Shown here: positions 36,469 to 45,232 of the stretch, piece by piece
How the letters are laid out: each line of letters starts with the position of its first letter
Numbering within the stretch: position 1 is the first letter of the stretch
Assembly (NCBI RefSeq): GCF_028293835.1
Contig: NZ_JAQGNX010000066.1
Location: 1 to 56,839, forward strand
Source of the DNA: Pseudomonas sp.
Lineage (GTDB): Bacteria > Pseudomonadota > Gammaproteobacteria > Pseudomonadales > Pseudomonadaceae
Reading direction: 5' to 3'
Length of the DNA: 56,839 bases
Made by a program: the position numbers and the translations under genes
Notes under the pieces: model-generated
Database searches by the model: none
Told to the model about the DNA's origin: nothing
The model's input: the letters and a program-made list of their open reading frames with translations, nothing else

Positions 36469-37605
36469 ATGAACCAGCTCAAACAGCTGTTTACTCGCTA
36501 CAAAATGCTCGCCCTGTTGATCGCCGTAGTAATTATCTGGCTATTCTTCAGTTGGCAAACCGAAGGCGGTTTCATTACGCCACGCAACCTGTCTAACCTG
36601 CTCCGGCAGATGTCCATCACCGGAATTCTCGCCTGCGGCATGGTGCTGGTGATCATCAGTGGCGAAATCGATTTGTCGGTTGGCTCGTTGCTGGGGCTGC
36701 TCGGCGGCATAGCGGCGATTCTCGACGTCGTCTACCACCTGCCGCTACCGCTCAACCTCGCCATCGTCGCGCTCTGCGGGCTGCTGATCGGCCTCTGTAA
36801 TGGCTACATGACCGCGTACTTGCGCATTCCCTCGTTCATCGTCGGCCTCGGCGGCATGCTGGCGTTTCGCGGCGTACTGCTGGGCATTACAGGCGGCACT
36901 ACGATTGCGCCGGTCTCGGCCGATCTGGTGTACGTCGGCCAAGGTTATTTGCCGCCGCTGGTGGGGGTGATTCTCGGCGTGTTGCTGTTCGGCCTGACCT
37001 TGTTCCTGACCTGGCGCCAACGCCACAACCGCGCCCTGCACGGGTTGTCCGTGCCCTCAATGCTGCGCGATACCCTGCGCGTGGTGCTGATCGGCGCGGT
37101 GCTGGCAGGCTTCGTCTATACCCTCAATAGCTACGATGGCATTCCCGTCCCCGTATTGCTTCTGCTGACCCTGTTGGGGGTGTTCAGCTACGTCACTAGC
37201 CAAACCGTGTTCGGTCGGCGGATTTACTCCGTCGGCAGCAACATGGAAGCCACGCGGCTGTCGGGTATCAATGTACAAGCCATCAAACTGTGGATCTTCG
37301 GAATCATGGGCGTGATGTGCGCCCTCGCCGGCCTGGTAAACACCGCCCGACTGGCCGCAGGCTCACCGTCGGCGGGTAACATGGGGGAACTGGACGCCAT
37401 CGCTGCCTGCTTCATCGGTGGCACCTCCATGCGCGGCGGCTCGGGCACGGTCTACGGCGCCCTCCTCGGCGCCCTGGTGATCACCAGCCTCGATAACGGC
37501 ATGTCGATGCTCGACGTCGACAGCTACTGGCAAATGATCGTCAAAGGCAGCATTTTGGTGCTGGCGGTATGGGTCGATGTGAGTACGCGGGGTAGCCGAC
37601 GGTGA
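36469..37605 (+). CDS. xylH: D-xylose ABC transporter, permease
   Basis: A 378-residue membrane protein with about ten hydrophobic segments. It has the family motifs GEIDLSVGSLLGLLGGIAA, GLCNGYMTAYLRIPSFIVGL and GGTSMRGGSGTVYGALLGAL. Its start codon follows the xylG stop directly (TAAATG), so translation is coupled. No xylB follows; a REPIN and an unrelated CAP gene come next. Confidence 0.95.
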   Translation: MNQLKQLFTRYKMLALLIAVVIIWLFFSWQTEGGFITPRNLSNLLRQMSITGILACGMVLVIISGEIDLSVGSLLGLLGGIAAILDVVYHLPLPLNLAIVALCGLLIGLCNGYMTAYLRIPSFIVGLGGMLAFRGVLLGITGGTTIAPVSADLVYVGQGYLPPLVGVILGVLLFGLTLFLTWRQRHNRALHGLSVPSMLRDTLRVVLIGAVLAGFVYTLNSYDGIPVPVLLLLTLLGVFSYVTSQTVFGRRIYSVGSNMEATRLSGINVQAIKLWIFGIMGVMCALAGLVNTARLAAGSPSAGNMGELDAIAACFIGGTSMRGGSGTVYGALLGALVITSLDNGMSMLDVDSYWQMIVKGSILVLAVWVDVSTRGSRR

Positions 37606-37617
37606 GGTGATACCCAT

Positions 37618-37695
37618 CTGTAGGAGCCAACTTGTGGCGAGGGTCCCGCGCGGTGCGTTTGATACACTGCCTCGCCAACACGTTGTCTCCTACAG
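37618..37695. repeat. REPIN after xylH
   Basis: The left arm ctgtaggagccaacttgtgg and right arm ccaacacgttgtctcctaca face each other over about 35 bases. It starts 12 bases after the xylH stop and probably marks the end of the operon; such elements often shield mRNA from 3' exonucleases. Confidence 0.8.
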
Positions 37696-37783
37696 TGAAC
37701 TATTCAACCCCTCGGTAAAACCCATTACACCCGGCAAAGCAAAATCGCGCATCATGACGGCAGTCAGCTAGAGGGAAACTTTC

Positions 37784-38635
37784 ATGCGCGTCGTACCGTC
37801 CGTTGTCCATGTTGCCGTGTTGTCGCTGGGGTTGTTGTTTGCCGCCGCTGCTGTGGCGAGTGAAGAAACACAGTTGGTCGAGTCGATCAACGCTTACCGG
37901 AGTCAGTTGCAGCGCTGTGCCGGTGGGGTCTCCCATGAGCTACCACCGCTGGCGTCTGATCCGCGCCTGATCCTTCCCGCCACCGGGACAGGGGACTTGC
38001 AGCAAGCGATGGCGCGTGCGGCCTATCCAATGGTCAATGTGCAGGCCATCAGTTTGAACGGGCCGCGGGATGCGCAGTCGGCCATGCAGACGGTGCAGGA
38101 GAGCTTCTGCAAGGTCGTGCTGGACCCGCAATTTGTAGATATCGGCGTAAGCCGCGAAGGACGCGATTGGCGCATCGTGCTGGCGCGTCCGCTGCTAGCG
38201 GCAAAACTGGGCACGTCCCAGGCCGAAGGGCAAAAGCTGCTCGAATGGGTAAACGCTGCCCGCGCCCAACCACGCCAATGCGGCCCGCAGTCGTTTGCAG
38301 CCACCACGCCGCTGACCTGGAACGCCATACTGGCAACGGCGTCTGACGCTCACAGCCGAGACATGGCCAACAACAACTATTTTGATCACAAAGATCGCGA
38401 CGACCACACGCCGGGTGACCGGGCTGAACTGGCGGGTTACATCGGTCGCGATATCGGTGAAAACATCGCCGCAGGGCAAGACACTGGACGCAAAGTCGTG
38501 GACGGATGGCTCGCCAGTCCAGGGCACTGCGCTAACCTGATGAACCCGCAGTTTCGAGAACTTGGCGCGGCGTACGCAGCCGATCCAAAAAGCGATGCGG
38601 GAATTTATTGGACCGCGATGTTTGGCACACCGTGA
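37784..38635 (+). CDS. Secreted CAP-domain (SCP/PR1) protein
   Basis: A 283-residue precursor with a signal peptide (cleavage near AAVASEE). The C-terminal half (about 148-283) is a complete CAP domain: LLEWVNAARAQPRQCG, DAHSRDMANNNYFDHKDRD, GENIAAGQDTG, WLASPGHCANLMNPQFRELG. The N-terminal half (about 28-145) has the same order of elements in weaker form (SINAYRSQLQRCAG, then FCKVVLDPQFVDIGVSREG) and looks like a degenerate first CAP repeat. Function of bacterial CAP proteins is largely unknown. AGGGAA lies before the start. Confidence 0.87.
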   Translation: MRVVPSVVHVAVLSLGLLFAAAAVASEETQLVESINAYRSQLQRCAGGVSHELPPLASDPRLILPATGTGDLQQAMARAAYPMVNVQAISLNGPRDAQSAMQTVQESFCKVVLDPQFVDIGVSREGRDWRIVLARPLLAAKLGTSQAEGQKLLEWVNAARAQPRQCGPQSFAATTPLTWNAILATASDAHSRDMANNNYFDHKDRDDHTPGDRAELAGYIGRDIGENIAAGQDTGRKVVDGWLASPGHCANLMNPQFRELGAAYAADPKSDAGIYWTAMFGTP

Positions 38636-38647
38636 GGGGCAACTAGC

Positions 38648-39034
38648 GTGAGTACAACCGACCTTTCCACACTCTACAGAGGCTATATCGCTTGCCTGAA
38701 TGAACAGAATTGGCCAACGCTGGGGACTTTTGTTCATGAAGATGTGCATTACAACGACAAGAGAATCGGGCTGTCCGGTTACCGCGAGATGCTGGAAAGA
38801 GACTTCCGTCAGATCCCGGACCTGCACTTCAACATTCAGCTTCTGGTGGCTGGCTCGCACCTTATAGCCAGCCGTTTGAACTTTGATTGCACACCTCAGG
38901 GTACGTTCCTGGACCTTCCTGTGAACGGCAAGAAGGTTCGTTTCACCGAGAATGTGTTTTATCAATGGCGAGACGGCAAGATAGAACAGGTATGGTCGGT
39001 GATAGATAAGGCGGCTGTCGAGGCTCAGCTATAG
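38648..39034 (+). CDS. SnoaL/NTF2-like protein
   Basis: A 128-residue protein of the SnoaL-like polyketide-cyclase/ester-cyclase group: LYRGYIACLNEQNWPTLGTF, FVHEDVHYNDKRIGLSGYRE, and a C-terminal FTENVFYQWRDGKIEQVWSV strand pair. The start is GTG, with GAGGGG before it, 12 bases after the CAP gene, so the two are probably co-transcribed. The cone-shaped fold serves many reactions; none can be assigned. Confidence 0.82.
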   Translation: MSTTDLSTLYRGYIACLNEQNWPTLGTFVHEDVHYNDKRIGLSGYREMLERDFRQIPDLHFNIQLLVAGSHLIASRLNFDCTPQGTFLDLPVNGKKVRFTENVFYQWRDGKIEQVWSVIDKAAVEAQL

Positions 39035-39108
39035 CCGCTCCATCGGACACAAAATTTCGCGCACCGGATCGCCCATTCGCCGTTGTTCATTCCGTGAATT
39101 TACGCGAG

Positions 39109-40449
39109 CTATGGCTTTGTTGGCTCCGTACCGCGAAAAGCATCCAACCCTTTGACCGGCGCCAGTTCTACAGCCCTGCCGGTGCGTGCCGACTCATAAA
39201 TTGCCTCCATAATGCGCTGGTCCTGCAGCCCCTCCTCGCCTGGCGTCCAAGGTTGTTTGCCCCCCGCGACGCATTCGGCAAAGTGGTCCATTTCCAGTGC
39301 GAACTGATTTTTCTCTTGAGGCGTGATTTGTTCGATGCCGGGAGCCATAAACTCATCGGTGTCCTCGGCCATACGACTGCGCTTGAGTTGCAGGCCGTTG
39401 TAGCCGAACGCCGGGTCCATGTTTGCCCAGCCCTTTTCACCCAACACGCGGTACTGCCTGGAAGTGAATCCGGCGTAGCTGGCCGTACACTGCGCGCGGA
39501 CACCGCCGGGAAAGCGCATCTGCCACAGTATCGCCTCCTCGACTTCAGCAAAGCGCGCGTCGCCTTCAGTGCTGTACTGAGTGGCCAACACCTCGATCGG
39601 TTCCTCGCCGAGTAAAAAGCGAGCGGTGTTCAGGCAATAAAGGCCGATGTCCGGCAGCGCCCCGCCGCCAGCCAGCGCTTTGATGTGGCGCCACTGGCGG
39701 ATATTTTCCTTCGATTGGTTTTGACAGTTGGCCATGGTAATGAGCTTGATTTTGCCCAACACCGAACCCCCGCGAGCCCAGTCTTTGACCTGACGGTTTA
39801 GCGGCTCGTACTGGATGCGGTAGGCGATCATCAACAATCGCCCAGCCGCCTTGCAGGCATCAATCATCACCTGGCAATCAGCCACCGACGTGGCCATGGG
39901 TTTCTCACACAGCACATGCTTGCCGGCTTTGGCCGCCCGTTCGGTGAACGCCTTGTGCAATGCGTTGGGCAATACGATGTATACCGCCTGTACGTCAGGG
40001 TTATTGCGTATCTGGTCAAAGGTTTGGTAGTCATAGAGGCTGGTTTCGGGCACGTCATACATCGCTGCCACTTGCCGCGCTTTGGCTGGATCACCGCTGA
40101 CCAACGCGGTAACCCGGCAGCGCTTGCTGTTCGCCAGCGCGGGCAGAATTTCCTCAAGACTCAACCGGCCAAGGCCAACGATGGCCAGCCCAAGGCGGCT
40201 ATCCTTGCCCAGCTGCACCGGCATCCGTGACTTTTCGCTCTTGTCCTCCTGCATGGGCGGCAGGCTAATCGCCGCGGGCAAGTCCTTGGCAGGCGCAACA
40301 TGGCTGTCACCCGCCGCTGGCGTCGCCCCCGCCTGAGCCCACGCCGACTGGCCGCCTAATCCGAGAATCCCGGCGGTGGCCACGGCCGAACCCGTCAGGC
40401 GCAAAAAGCGGCGGCGGTCTGGGGAGGAAGCGTCGGTGTGCATGTCCAT
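39109..40449 (-). CDS. Tat-exported Gfo/Idh/MocA family oxidoreductase
   Basis: A 446-residue protein with a twin-arginine signal (DRRRFLRLTGSAVATAGILG, cleavage near SAWAQ). A Rossmann domain follows (LGLAIVGLGRLSLEEILPAL, LVSGDPAKARQVA) with the conserved EKP motif (HVLCEKPMATSVADCQ), then a C-terminal substrate domain. It resembles glucose-fructose oxidoreductase, a periplasmic enzyme with tightly bound NADP that oxidises one sugar and reduces another. The substrate is not known; its place near the xyl genes makes pentoses possible (inference). GGAGG lies before the start. Confidence 0.88.
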   Translation of the reverse strand: MDMHTDASSPDRRRFLRLTGSAVATAGILGLGGQSAWAQAGATPAAGDSHVAPAKDLPAAISLPPMQEDKSEKSRMPVQLGKDSRLGLAIVGLGRLSLEEILPALANSKRCRVTALVSGDPAKARQVAAMYDVPETSLYDYQTFDQIRNNPDVQAVYIVLPNALHKAFTERAAKAGKHVLCEKPMATSVADCQVMIDACKAAGRLLMIAYRIQYEPLNRQVKDWARGGSVLGKIKLITMANCQNQSKENIRQWRHIKALAGGGALPDIGLYCLNTARFLLGEEPIEVLATQYSTEGDARFAEVEEAILWQMRFPGGVRAQCTASYAGFTSRQYRVLGEKGWANMDPAFGYNGLQLKRSRMAEDTDEFMAPGIEQITPQEKNQFALEMDHFAECVAGGKQPWTPGEEGLQDQRIMEAIYESARTGRAVELAPVKGLDAFRGTEPTKP

Positions 40450-40637
40450 CTAAAGCCCTCCGGGGCGAGAAGTACTTCTTAGGAAGCGCTGCGCACGGGG
40501 GGGTTCAGTGTAATTTACTAGGCGGAAGGTTCTTTAACGGGTAGGCAGGTTATTGCGCAGCTTTAAATCCATTACAGCCGCTGACCACGCCAATGCGCTC
40601 ACCGTCCATTGCTGAACGGCGGCATGCACTTTTGCAC

Positions 40638-41477
40638 TCAGCTTAGGTCCGCTGCCTGATGCCGCTCCGGCACTTGGCTCGCCTCATCGCCCCAGGTCCG
40701 GTTGACTCGCTGCCCACGGGCCACCGCAGGCCGGTTGGCAACCTCCTCTGCCCAGCGCTGTACGTGGGCATATCCTTGCACGGCGAGGAACTCCGCGGCC
40801 GAGTACAGGTTGCCCCGCACCAGTTGGCCGTACCATGGCCAGACTGCGATGTCGGCGATGGTGTAGCTGTCGCCCGCCAAATAGCGGCTCTCCCCCAGGC
40901 GACGGTCAAGGACATCCAACTGACGTTTAGCTTCCATGGTGAAGCGGTTGATCGGGTACTCGAGCTTGTCAGGCGCATAGGCGTAGAAATGCCCAAAGCC
41001 ACCGCCCAGATACGGCGCCGCCCCCATTTGCCAGAACAGCCAGTTCAGGGTTTCCGTACGCCCAGCCGGATCGGTCGGCAGGAAGCGACCGAACTTCTCG
41101 GCCAGGTAAAGCAGGATCGAGCCCGACTCAAACACCCGGATAGCCGGCACCACGCTGCGGTCTAGCAGAGCGGGGATTTTCGAGTTGGGGTTGACCTCGA
41201 CAAAGCCGCTGGAGAACTGATCGCCTTCGTTAATGCGGATCAGCCATGCATCGTACTCGGCGTCGGTGTGCCCCAGCGCCAGCAACTCCTCAAGCAAGAT
41301 AGTGACCTTCACACCATTGGGCGTCGCCAATGAGTAGAGTTGCAGCGGGTGTTTGCCTACCGGAAGGACCTTGTCGTGGGTCGGTCCGGCGGTGGGCCGG
41401 TTGATGCTGGCGAATTGGCCACCAGACGGCGCTTCGTACTGCCAGACCGTGGGGGGAACGTAGGATGCTTCGCTCAT
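40638..41477 (-). CDS. yghU: Glutathione-dependent disulfide-bond oxidoreductase (YghU)
   Basis: A 279-residue glutathione-transferase-fold protein with the long N-terminal extension of the YghU/YfcG nu class (VPPTVWQYEAPSGGQFASIN, ATPNGVKVTILLEELLALG, VNPNSKIPALLDR, ESGSILLYLAEKFG). These proteins bind two glutathiones and reduce disulfides such as 2-hydroxyethyl disulfide. It stands alone. Confidence 0.92.
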   Translation of the reverse strand: MSEASYVPPTVWQYEAPSGGQFASINRPTAGPTHDKVLPVGKHPLQLYSLATPNGVKVTILLEELLALGHTDAEYDAWLIRINEGDQFSSGFVEVNPNSKIPALLDRSVVPAIRVFESGSILLYLAEKFGRFLPTDPAGRTETLNWLFWQMGAAPYLGGGFGHFYAYAPDKLEYPINRFTMEAKRQLDVLDRRLGESRYLAGDSYTIADIAVWPWYGQLVRGNLYSAAEFLAVQGYAHVQRWAEEVANRPAVARGQRVNRTWGDEASQVPERHQAADLS

Positions 41478-41729
41478 TGGACAAGCCTCTTAATTGATCG
41501 CTGCGATCACGCGGACCGCTAAAGGACAATGCTTTCGGGTCACCATGATGAGACTGACCATCTGGGAAGGCAGTTTAGGCAACTCGCTATTCGAACTCAA
41601 CGACGCAAATTGGATAGATTCTGATGCCGGCATCGCCTGGGTTGAAAGGCTGCTGCGGCTTCAATGACGCCTCTCGCGATTGAAGAAGCGCTGGACGGTG
41701 TAAACGTGGTGCGGACGGAAAAGGCGACC

Positions 41730-42050
41730 CTATGAACCCCCGCCCGAACTGCCCGAGCCTTTGCTTTTGTTGCCATTGGCGGTGCCATTGCTCATGGAGC
41801 CGCTGCTCGCTGCGCTGTCGGGATTCGTCGCCGTGCCGCTGACGCTAGAGTCATCGGGCACGCCCTGGCGGCCGGGATCGCTGCCTTGGGTTCTGGGGTC
41901 CGCACCATTCTGCGGTTGGGCGCTGTTTAAACTCGGACCAGCACTGGGTGTTGCAGGGTTGCTGTCTGGAGCTGTCGCCCCGGCAAAGGTCGCGAGCGAC
42001 GCACCCCATAGCATTCCGGCGAGAACGAACCTGATTAATGTCGTTTTCAT
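41730..42050 (-). CDS. Small secreted low-complexity protein
   Basis: A 106-residue precursor with a signal peptide (MKTTLIRFVLAGMLWGASLA, cleavage near TFAGATA). The mature part is low in complexity, rich in Ser, Gly, Asn, Pro and Thr, ending GSGSSGGGS. I recognise no domain. The ATG at 42050 has GGAG nine bases upstream; an earlier in-frame ATG overlaps that site. It is probably a disordered periplasmic or surface protein. Confidence 0.6.
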   Translation of the reverse strand: MKTTLIRFVLAGMLWGASLATFAGATAPDSNPATPSAGPSLNSAQPQNGADPRTQGSDPGRQGVPDDSSVSGTATNPDSAASSGSMSNGTANGNKSKGSGSSGGGS

Positions 42051-42235
42051 CGAGGATATCTCCATGATAAAAAAAGCTGCACGTCAACTTGGTCTGCTGA
42101 AGCGGCCCTGAGGTGCCCAGCGGACGACAAGCGGCGCGAAGCATTCGTATAGCTCAGGGCCACAACCTGTAACACCACCGAACCGCTCTGGTTTCAGCGA
42201 ACCTGTCTCGTAACCATTGGCGTTGAACTTCCCGA

Positions 42236-43288
42236 TTAAAGAGCCGGAATAAACCCCTTGTCTCCAAGCCCCTTCAACGCGTCAATCATCATCTTTTCGT
42301 TGTTAACGACCTCGGTGAACCCGGCCCGCCGGATCTTGTTCATGTCAGAAATCATGTCGAATTCTGTGTTGAAGATAAAATCGCCGAACGGCCAGCCAAC
42401 CAGTTGTTCAAAGGGCAACGTATTCAAGTAGTGTGCAGCGGCCAGTTTTTCCCAATCTTTAGCTTTTCCGGGCATATGCCTGGCCAGTGAAAACGGCTGT
42501 GGGGAGGCGACCTGCATATCCAGCGCTTCGGCGACCTTGCTCCAGATACGCTCCCAACGGAAAGGCTCGCCTACCAGATTAAACGCCTCGTTTCGCGCAT
42601 TAGGGGCCAGTGCCGCCCACAGGCTTGCCCGTGCGAGCCAATGGGCATCCGTCAGTTGAGCGACCACTTCGCGATAGGTACACATGGAACCCGGGAACCG
42701 AAGAGGTACACCCGCCTGTTTGCTCAAAGCGGCGAAAACACCAATGACCATCGCGATGTTCATGGGATTACCGGCAATGTCACCAACCACTACGTCAGGC
42801 CGCAGGATGCTCCAATCGAGGCCGTCGCTGGCTTGGCGTTCCCGGAGCAAATCCTCCTGGGCATAGTAAAAGTTTGGCGCCACGTGACGAGGGTCATTCT
42901 CGTAAAACGGCGCTACGCCAGCACCCAGATGGACGCCATACACCTTGGCGCCCTGGTAATGGACAACCCGTTGCAGGGGTGCGCCGGCGGCCTTCAAACC
43001 GTCCAGAACGTTGCGCAACATGTCGGTGTTGATCTCTGACTCACGCGCCAGATCAGGGTCAGTTTTCAGCGCGGCGTAGAAGACATGGGTGGTATCCCTG
43101 GCAGCCATGAGGCCGGCCTTGGTTGCCTCAGCGTCAAGCAAATCGCAGTCGATGGTCTCAACGCCCACCACTGATGCTTTGCGTAAAGCCCGAACTGTCC
43201 AGTCCGGCGCTGCGAACAGTGTCTCTACCAATGCGCTGCCGATAATCCCGCTGGACCCGACGACGAGTGCTACATAGTTGTGGCTCAC
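42236..43288 (-). CDS. PRISE-like atypical SDR oxidoreductase
   Basis: A 350-residue Rossmann protein: GSSGIIGSALVETL cofactor loop at residue 11, and an active-site Tyr/Lys region with NFYYAQEDLLRERQ. The later DWSILRPDVVVGD is typical of the progesterone 5-beta-reductase/iridoid synthase-like (PRISE) group of enone reductases. It starts with GTG at 43288, behind GAGGAT. It is divergent from the thioredoxin-reductase-like gene, with 293 bases between. The substrate is unknown. Confidence 0.85.
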   Translation of the reverse strand: MSHNYVALVVGSSGIIGSALVETLFAAPDWTVRALRKASVVGVETIDCDLLDAEATKAGLMAARDTTHVFYAALKTDPDLARESEINTDMLRNVLDGLKAAGAPLQRVVHYQGAKVYGVHLGAGVAPFYENDPRHVAPNFYYAQEDLLRERQASDGLDWSILRPDVVVGDIAGNPMNIAMVIGVFAALSKQAGVPLRFPGSMCTYREVVAQLTDAHWLARASLWAALAPNARNEAFNLVGEPFRWERIWSKVAEALDMQVASPQPFSLARHMPGKAKDWEKLAAAHYLNTLPFEQLVGWPFGDFIFNTEFDMISDMNKIRRAGFTEVVNNEKMMIDALKGLGDKGFIPAL

Positions 43289-43349
43289 GAATAAATCCTC
43301 GAATTAGTTGAATGAACCAAGCTCAGGCAATGCCACCGCCACCCTCTAC

Positions 43350-43390
43350 ATGAAGGACCGTATAAGAAGGAGCCTATATGAGGGACCGTA
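43350..43390. repeat. Direct repeat in a divergent intergenic region
   Basis: The 13-base words atgaaggaccgta (43350-43362) and atgagggaccgta (43378-43390) differ at one base and are 28 bases apart. They lie between the divergent SDR and flavoprotein genes, where a regulator could bind. The rest of this 293-base gap shows nothing I recognise. Confidence 0.45.
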
Positions 43391-43581
43391 GCGTTGATGA
43401 ACCCGTTCCCCATCAACGACAGCGCCGTACCAGCCAGTGGGTCGTACGCAAGGCGCCACGCTGATGGAAAGTTACGATGCGGTAATGATCCGGGCCCAAA
43501 ATCAAAGCCACTTGTCGACCGGAAAGACTTTTTGCAGCTAGCTCCTGTCACTGCTCAATGTTGAGTTGGAGGGAAAGAGGC

Positions 43582-44574
43582 ATGTCTTTAGATGCTCATG
43601 AATACGCCGATCTGTTTGATCAGCCTGAATCAGCCTCCGTTGAGGCGGGACATGTCGATCTCGATTGCCTCGTTATCGGCGCTGGCCCGGCCGGGCTGAC
43701 CTCCGCTATTTATCTAAGCCGCTTCCATCGCAAGGTGCTGGTGGCGGACGGCGGACGGAGCCGCGCCAGCTTGATTCCGCTCTCCCATAATTATCCAGGC
43801 TTTCCCCCCGGCGTATCCGGTAATGACTTGCTCGCCCGGTTGCGTGAGCAAGCCCGGCGTTACGGCGCGTTGATCGAATCCGGGCGCGTCGAGGAGCTGA
43901 CGACCGATCACATGGGCTTCGTAGCGCAACTCAACGGCCGGGCAGTGCGTGCCCGTCGTGTGGTTCTGGCCACCGGCATCATAGACATCCTCCCCCGGAT
44001 GAACGGCGCTTACGATGCGGTTGCGCAAACCATGGTCCGCTTATGCGCGATATGCGATGGCTACGAGGTTAACGGCGATAACGTTGCGGTATACGGGGAA
44101 GCGCACTGTGCTATCAATCACGCGTTGTTTTTGCGCAGTTTCACTGATCGGGTAACCGTGCTGGTGCATGGAGACGGCCAAGCCTGTGAGGAGGCGGTTA
44201 CGGTGGCACGGCATGCGGGGATAACCCTCATCAGTGACCGAGTCGAGCATATTGAAATCAGCAACGGCCAAGTGAAGTTAACAACGTGCGAAAGTGAGAC
44301 TCATTGCTTCGACATTGTTTACCCTTCGTTGGGCTCGCAAGTTTGTTCTGAGATGGCGGTGGCCCTAGGCGCCGAAACGACTGAGCAAGGCGCCCTTATC
44401 GTCGACGCCCACCAAAGCACGTCTATTCCAGGCTTGTATGCGGTAGGTGATGTTGTGGATTCGCTCAAGCAAATCAGCGTTGCCACGGGGCAAGCCGCAA
44501 TCTGCGCGACGGCCGTGCACAACAGCCTTGAAGTGCGGCTTTGGGAGCGTGAGCGGGATGAGGTAGCGACCTGA
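43582..44574 (+). CDS. Thioredoxin-reductase-like FAD oxidoreductase
   Basis: A 330-residue flavoprotein: FAD motif CLVIGAGPAGLTSAIYLSRF, redox pair CAIC (MVRLCAICDGYEVNG) and C-terminal FAD site PGLYAVGDVVDSLKQIS. The second nucleotide motif is unusual (VAVYGEAHCAINHALFL, not GxGxxA), so NADPH use is uncertain. It may be a thioredoxin reductase paralogue or a dithiol-type oxidase. I chose the ATG at 43582, behind AGAGG and GGAGG, over one 8 codons upstream that would overlap that site. Confidence 0.85.
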   Translation: MSLDAHEYADLFDQPESASVEAGHVDLDCLVIGAGPAGLTSAIYLSRFHRKVLVADGGRSRASLIPLSHNYPGFPPGVSGNDLLARLREQARRYGALIESGRVEELTTDHMGFVAQLNGRAVRARRVVLATGIIDILPRMNGAYDAVAQTMVRLCAICDGYEVNGDNVAVYGEAHCAINHALFLRSFTDRVTVLVHGDGQACEEAVTVARHAGITLISDRVEHIEISNGQVKLTTCESETHCFDIVYPSLGSQVCSEMAVALGAETTEQGALIVDAHQSTSIPGLYAVGDVVDSLKQISVATGQAAICATAVHNSLEVRLWERERDEVAT

Positions 44575-44637
44575 AAGGTGGCGCTTGCTGCCATGATTTC
44601 GTGGAACAATCAGGTCGTCCCTGGTAGCTTTTCGGCT

Positions 44638-45159
44638 TTAAAGATGGGTGCGATTGGCTTGAAAGATAAGACTTGGCGGTTGTCCCGCGACGTCATCCAA
44701 GGTGTCGATACGCTGCATGCCGATCTTTTCCAAAACGCGGATGGAAGCTAAATGGTTTGGCCTGACCACGGCGAAGATCTCTGGAATTTCCAGCTCTACG
44801 AAACCGAAATCCAGCGCGGCCTCGCTTAACTCAGTCGCATAACCGCGCCCCCAAGCCGGGGCAGCAAACCGGTAACCAAGGTTAAGGCGATCAACGTCGA
44901 GATACTTACGAGTATCTATTCCGCCAAAGCCGATCACGATCTCGGGGGCATCACGGGTCCTGATCGTCCATTGCCCATAACCCTTTGTAATCCAGTGTTT
45001 CATCCACGCCTCAAGTAGAGACTGGGCTTGGTTGATATCCGTCAGCGGGCCGGAAGGATTGAATTGATTTGTTGCGGGATCGCCGTAGATGGAAAAAAGG
45101 CTGACCAAGTCCTCCGATGTCGGCCGCCTTAGAATCAATCGAGTGGTCGTTCGATGCAT
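44638..45159 (-). CDS. GNAT family N-acetyltransferase (RimJ/RimL-like)
   Basis: A 173-residue acetyltransferase: RTTTRLILRRPTSEDLVSLF start, acetyl-CoA loop in AAPAWGRGYATELSEAALDF, and the C-terminal HLASIRVLEKIGMQ motif of the RimJ/RimL group. The acceptor is unknown. It ends the minus-strand series that begins with the DSD1-type gene, but a 73-base gap separates it from the HAD gene. Confidence 0.87.
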   Translation of the reverse strand: MHRTTTRLILRRPTSEDLVSLFSIYGDPATNQFNPSGPLTDINQAQSLLEAWMKHWITKGYGQWTIRTRDAPEIVIGFGGIDTRKYLDVDRLNLGYRFAAPAWGRGYATELSEAALDFGFVELEIPEIFAVVRPNHLASIRVLEKIGMQRIDTLDDVAGQPPSLIFQANRTHL

Positions 45160-45232
45160 AATTTTCTAACTTCCTGGCTGGAGACTACATGCGCATTTGG
45201 CCCAAACTATAGCGGTTTGGTGGTAATACGCT

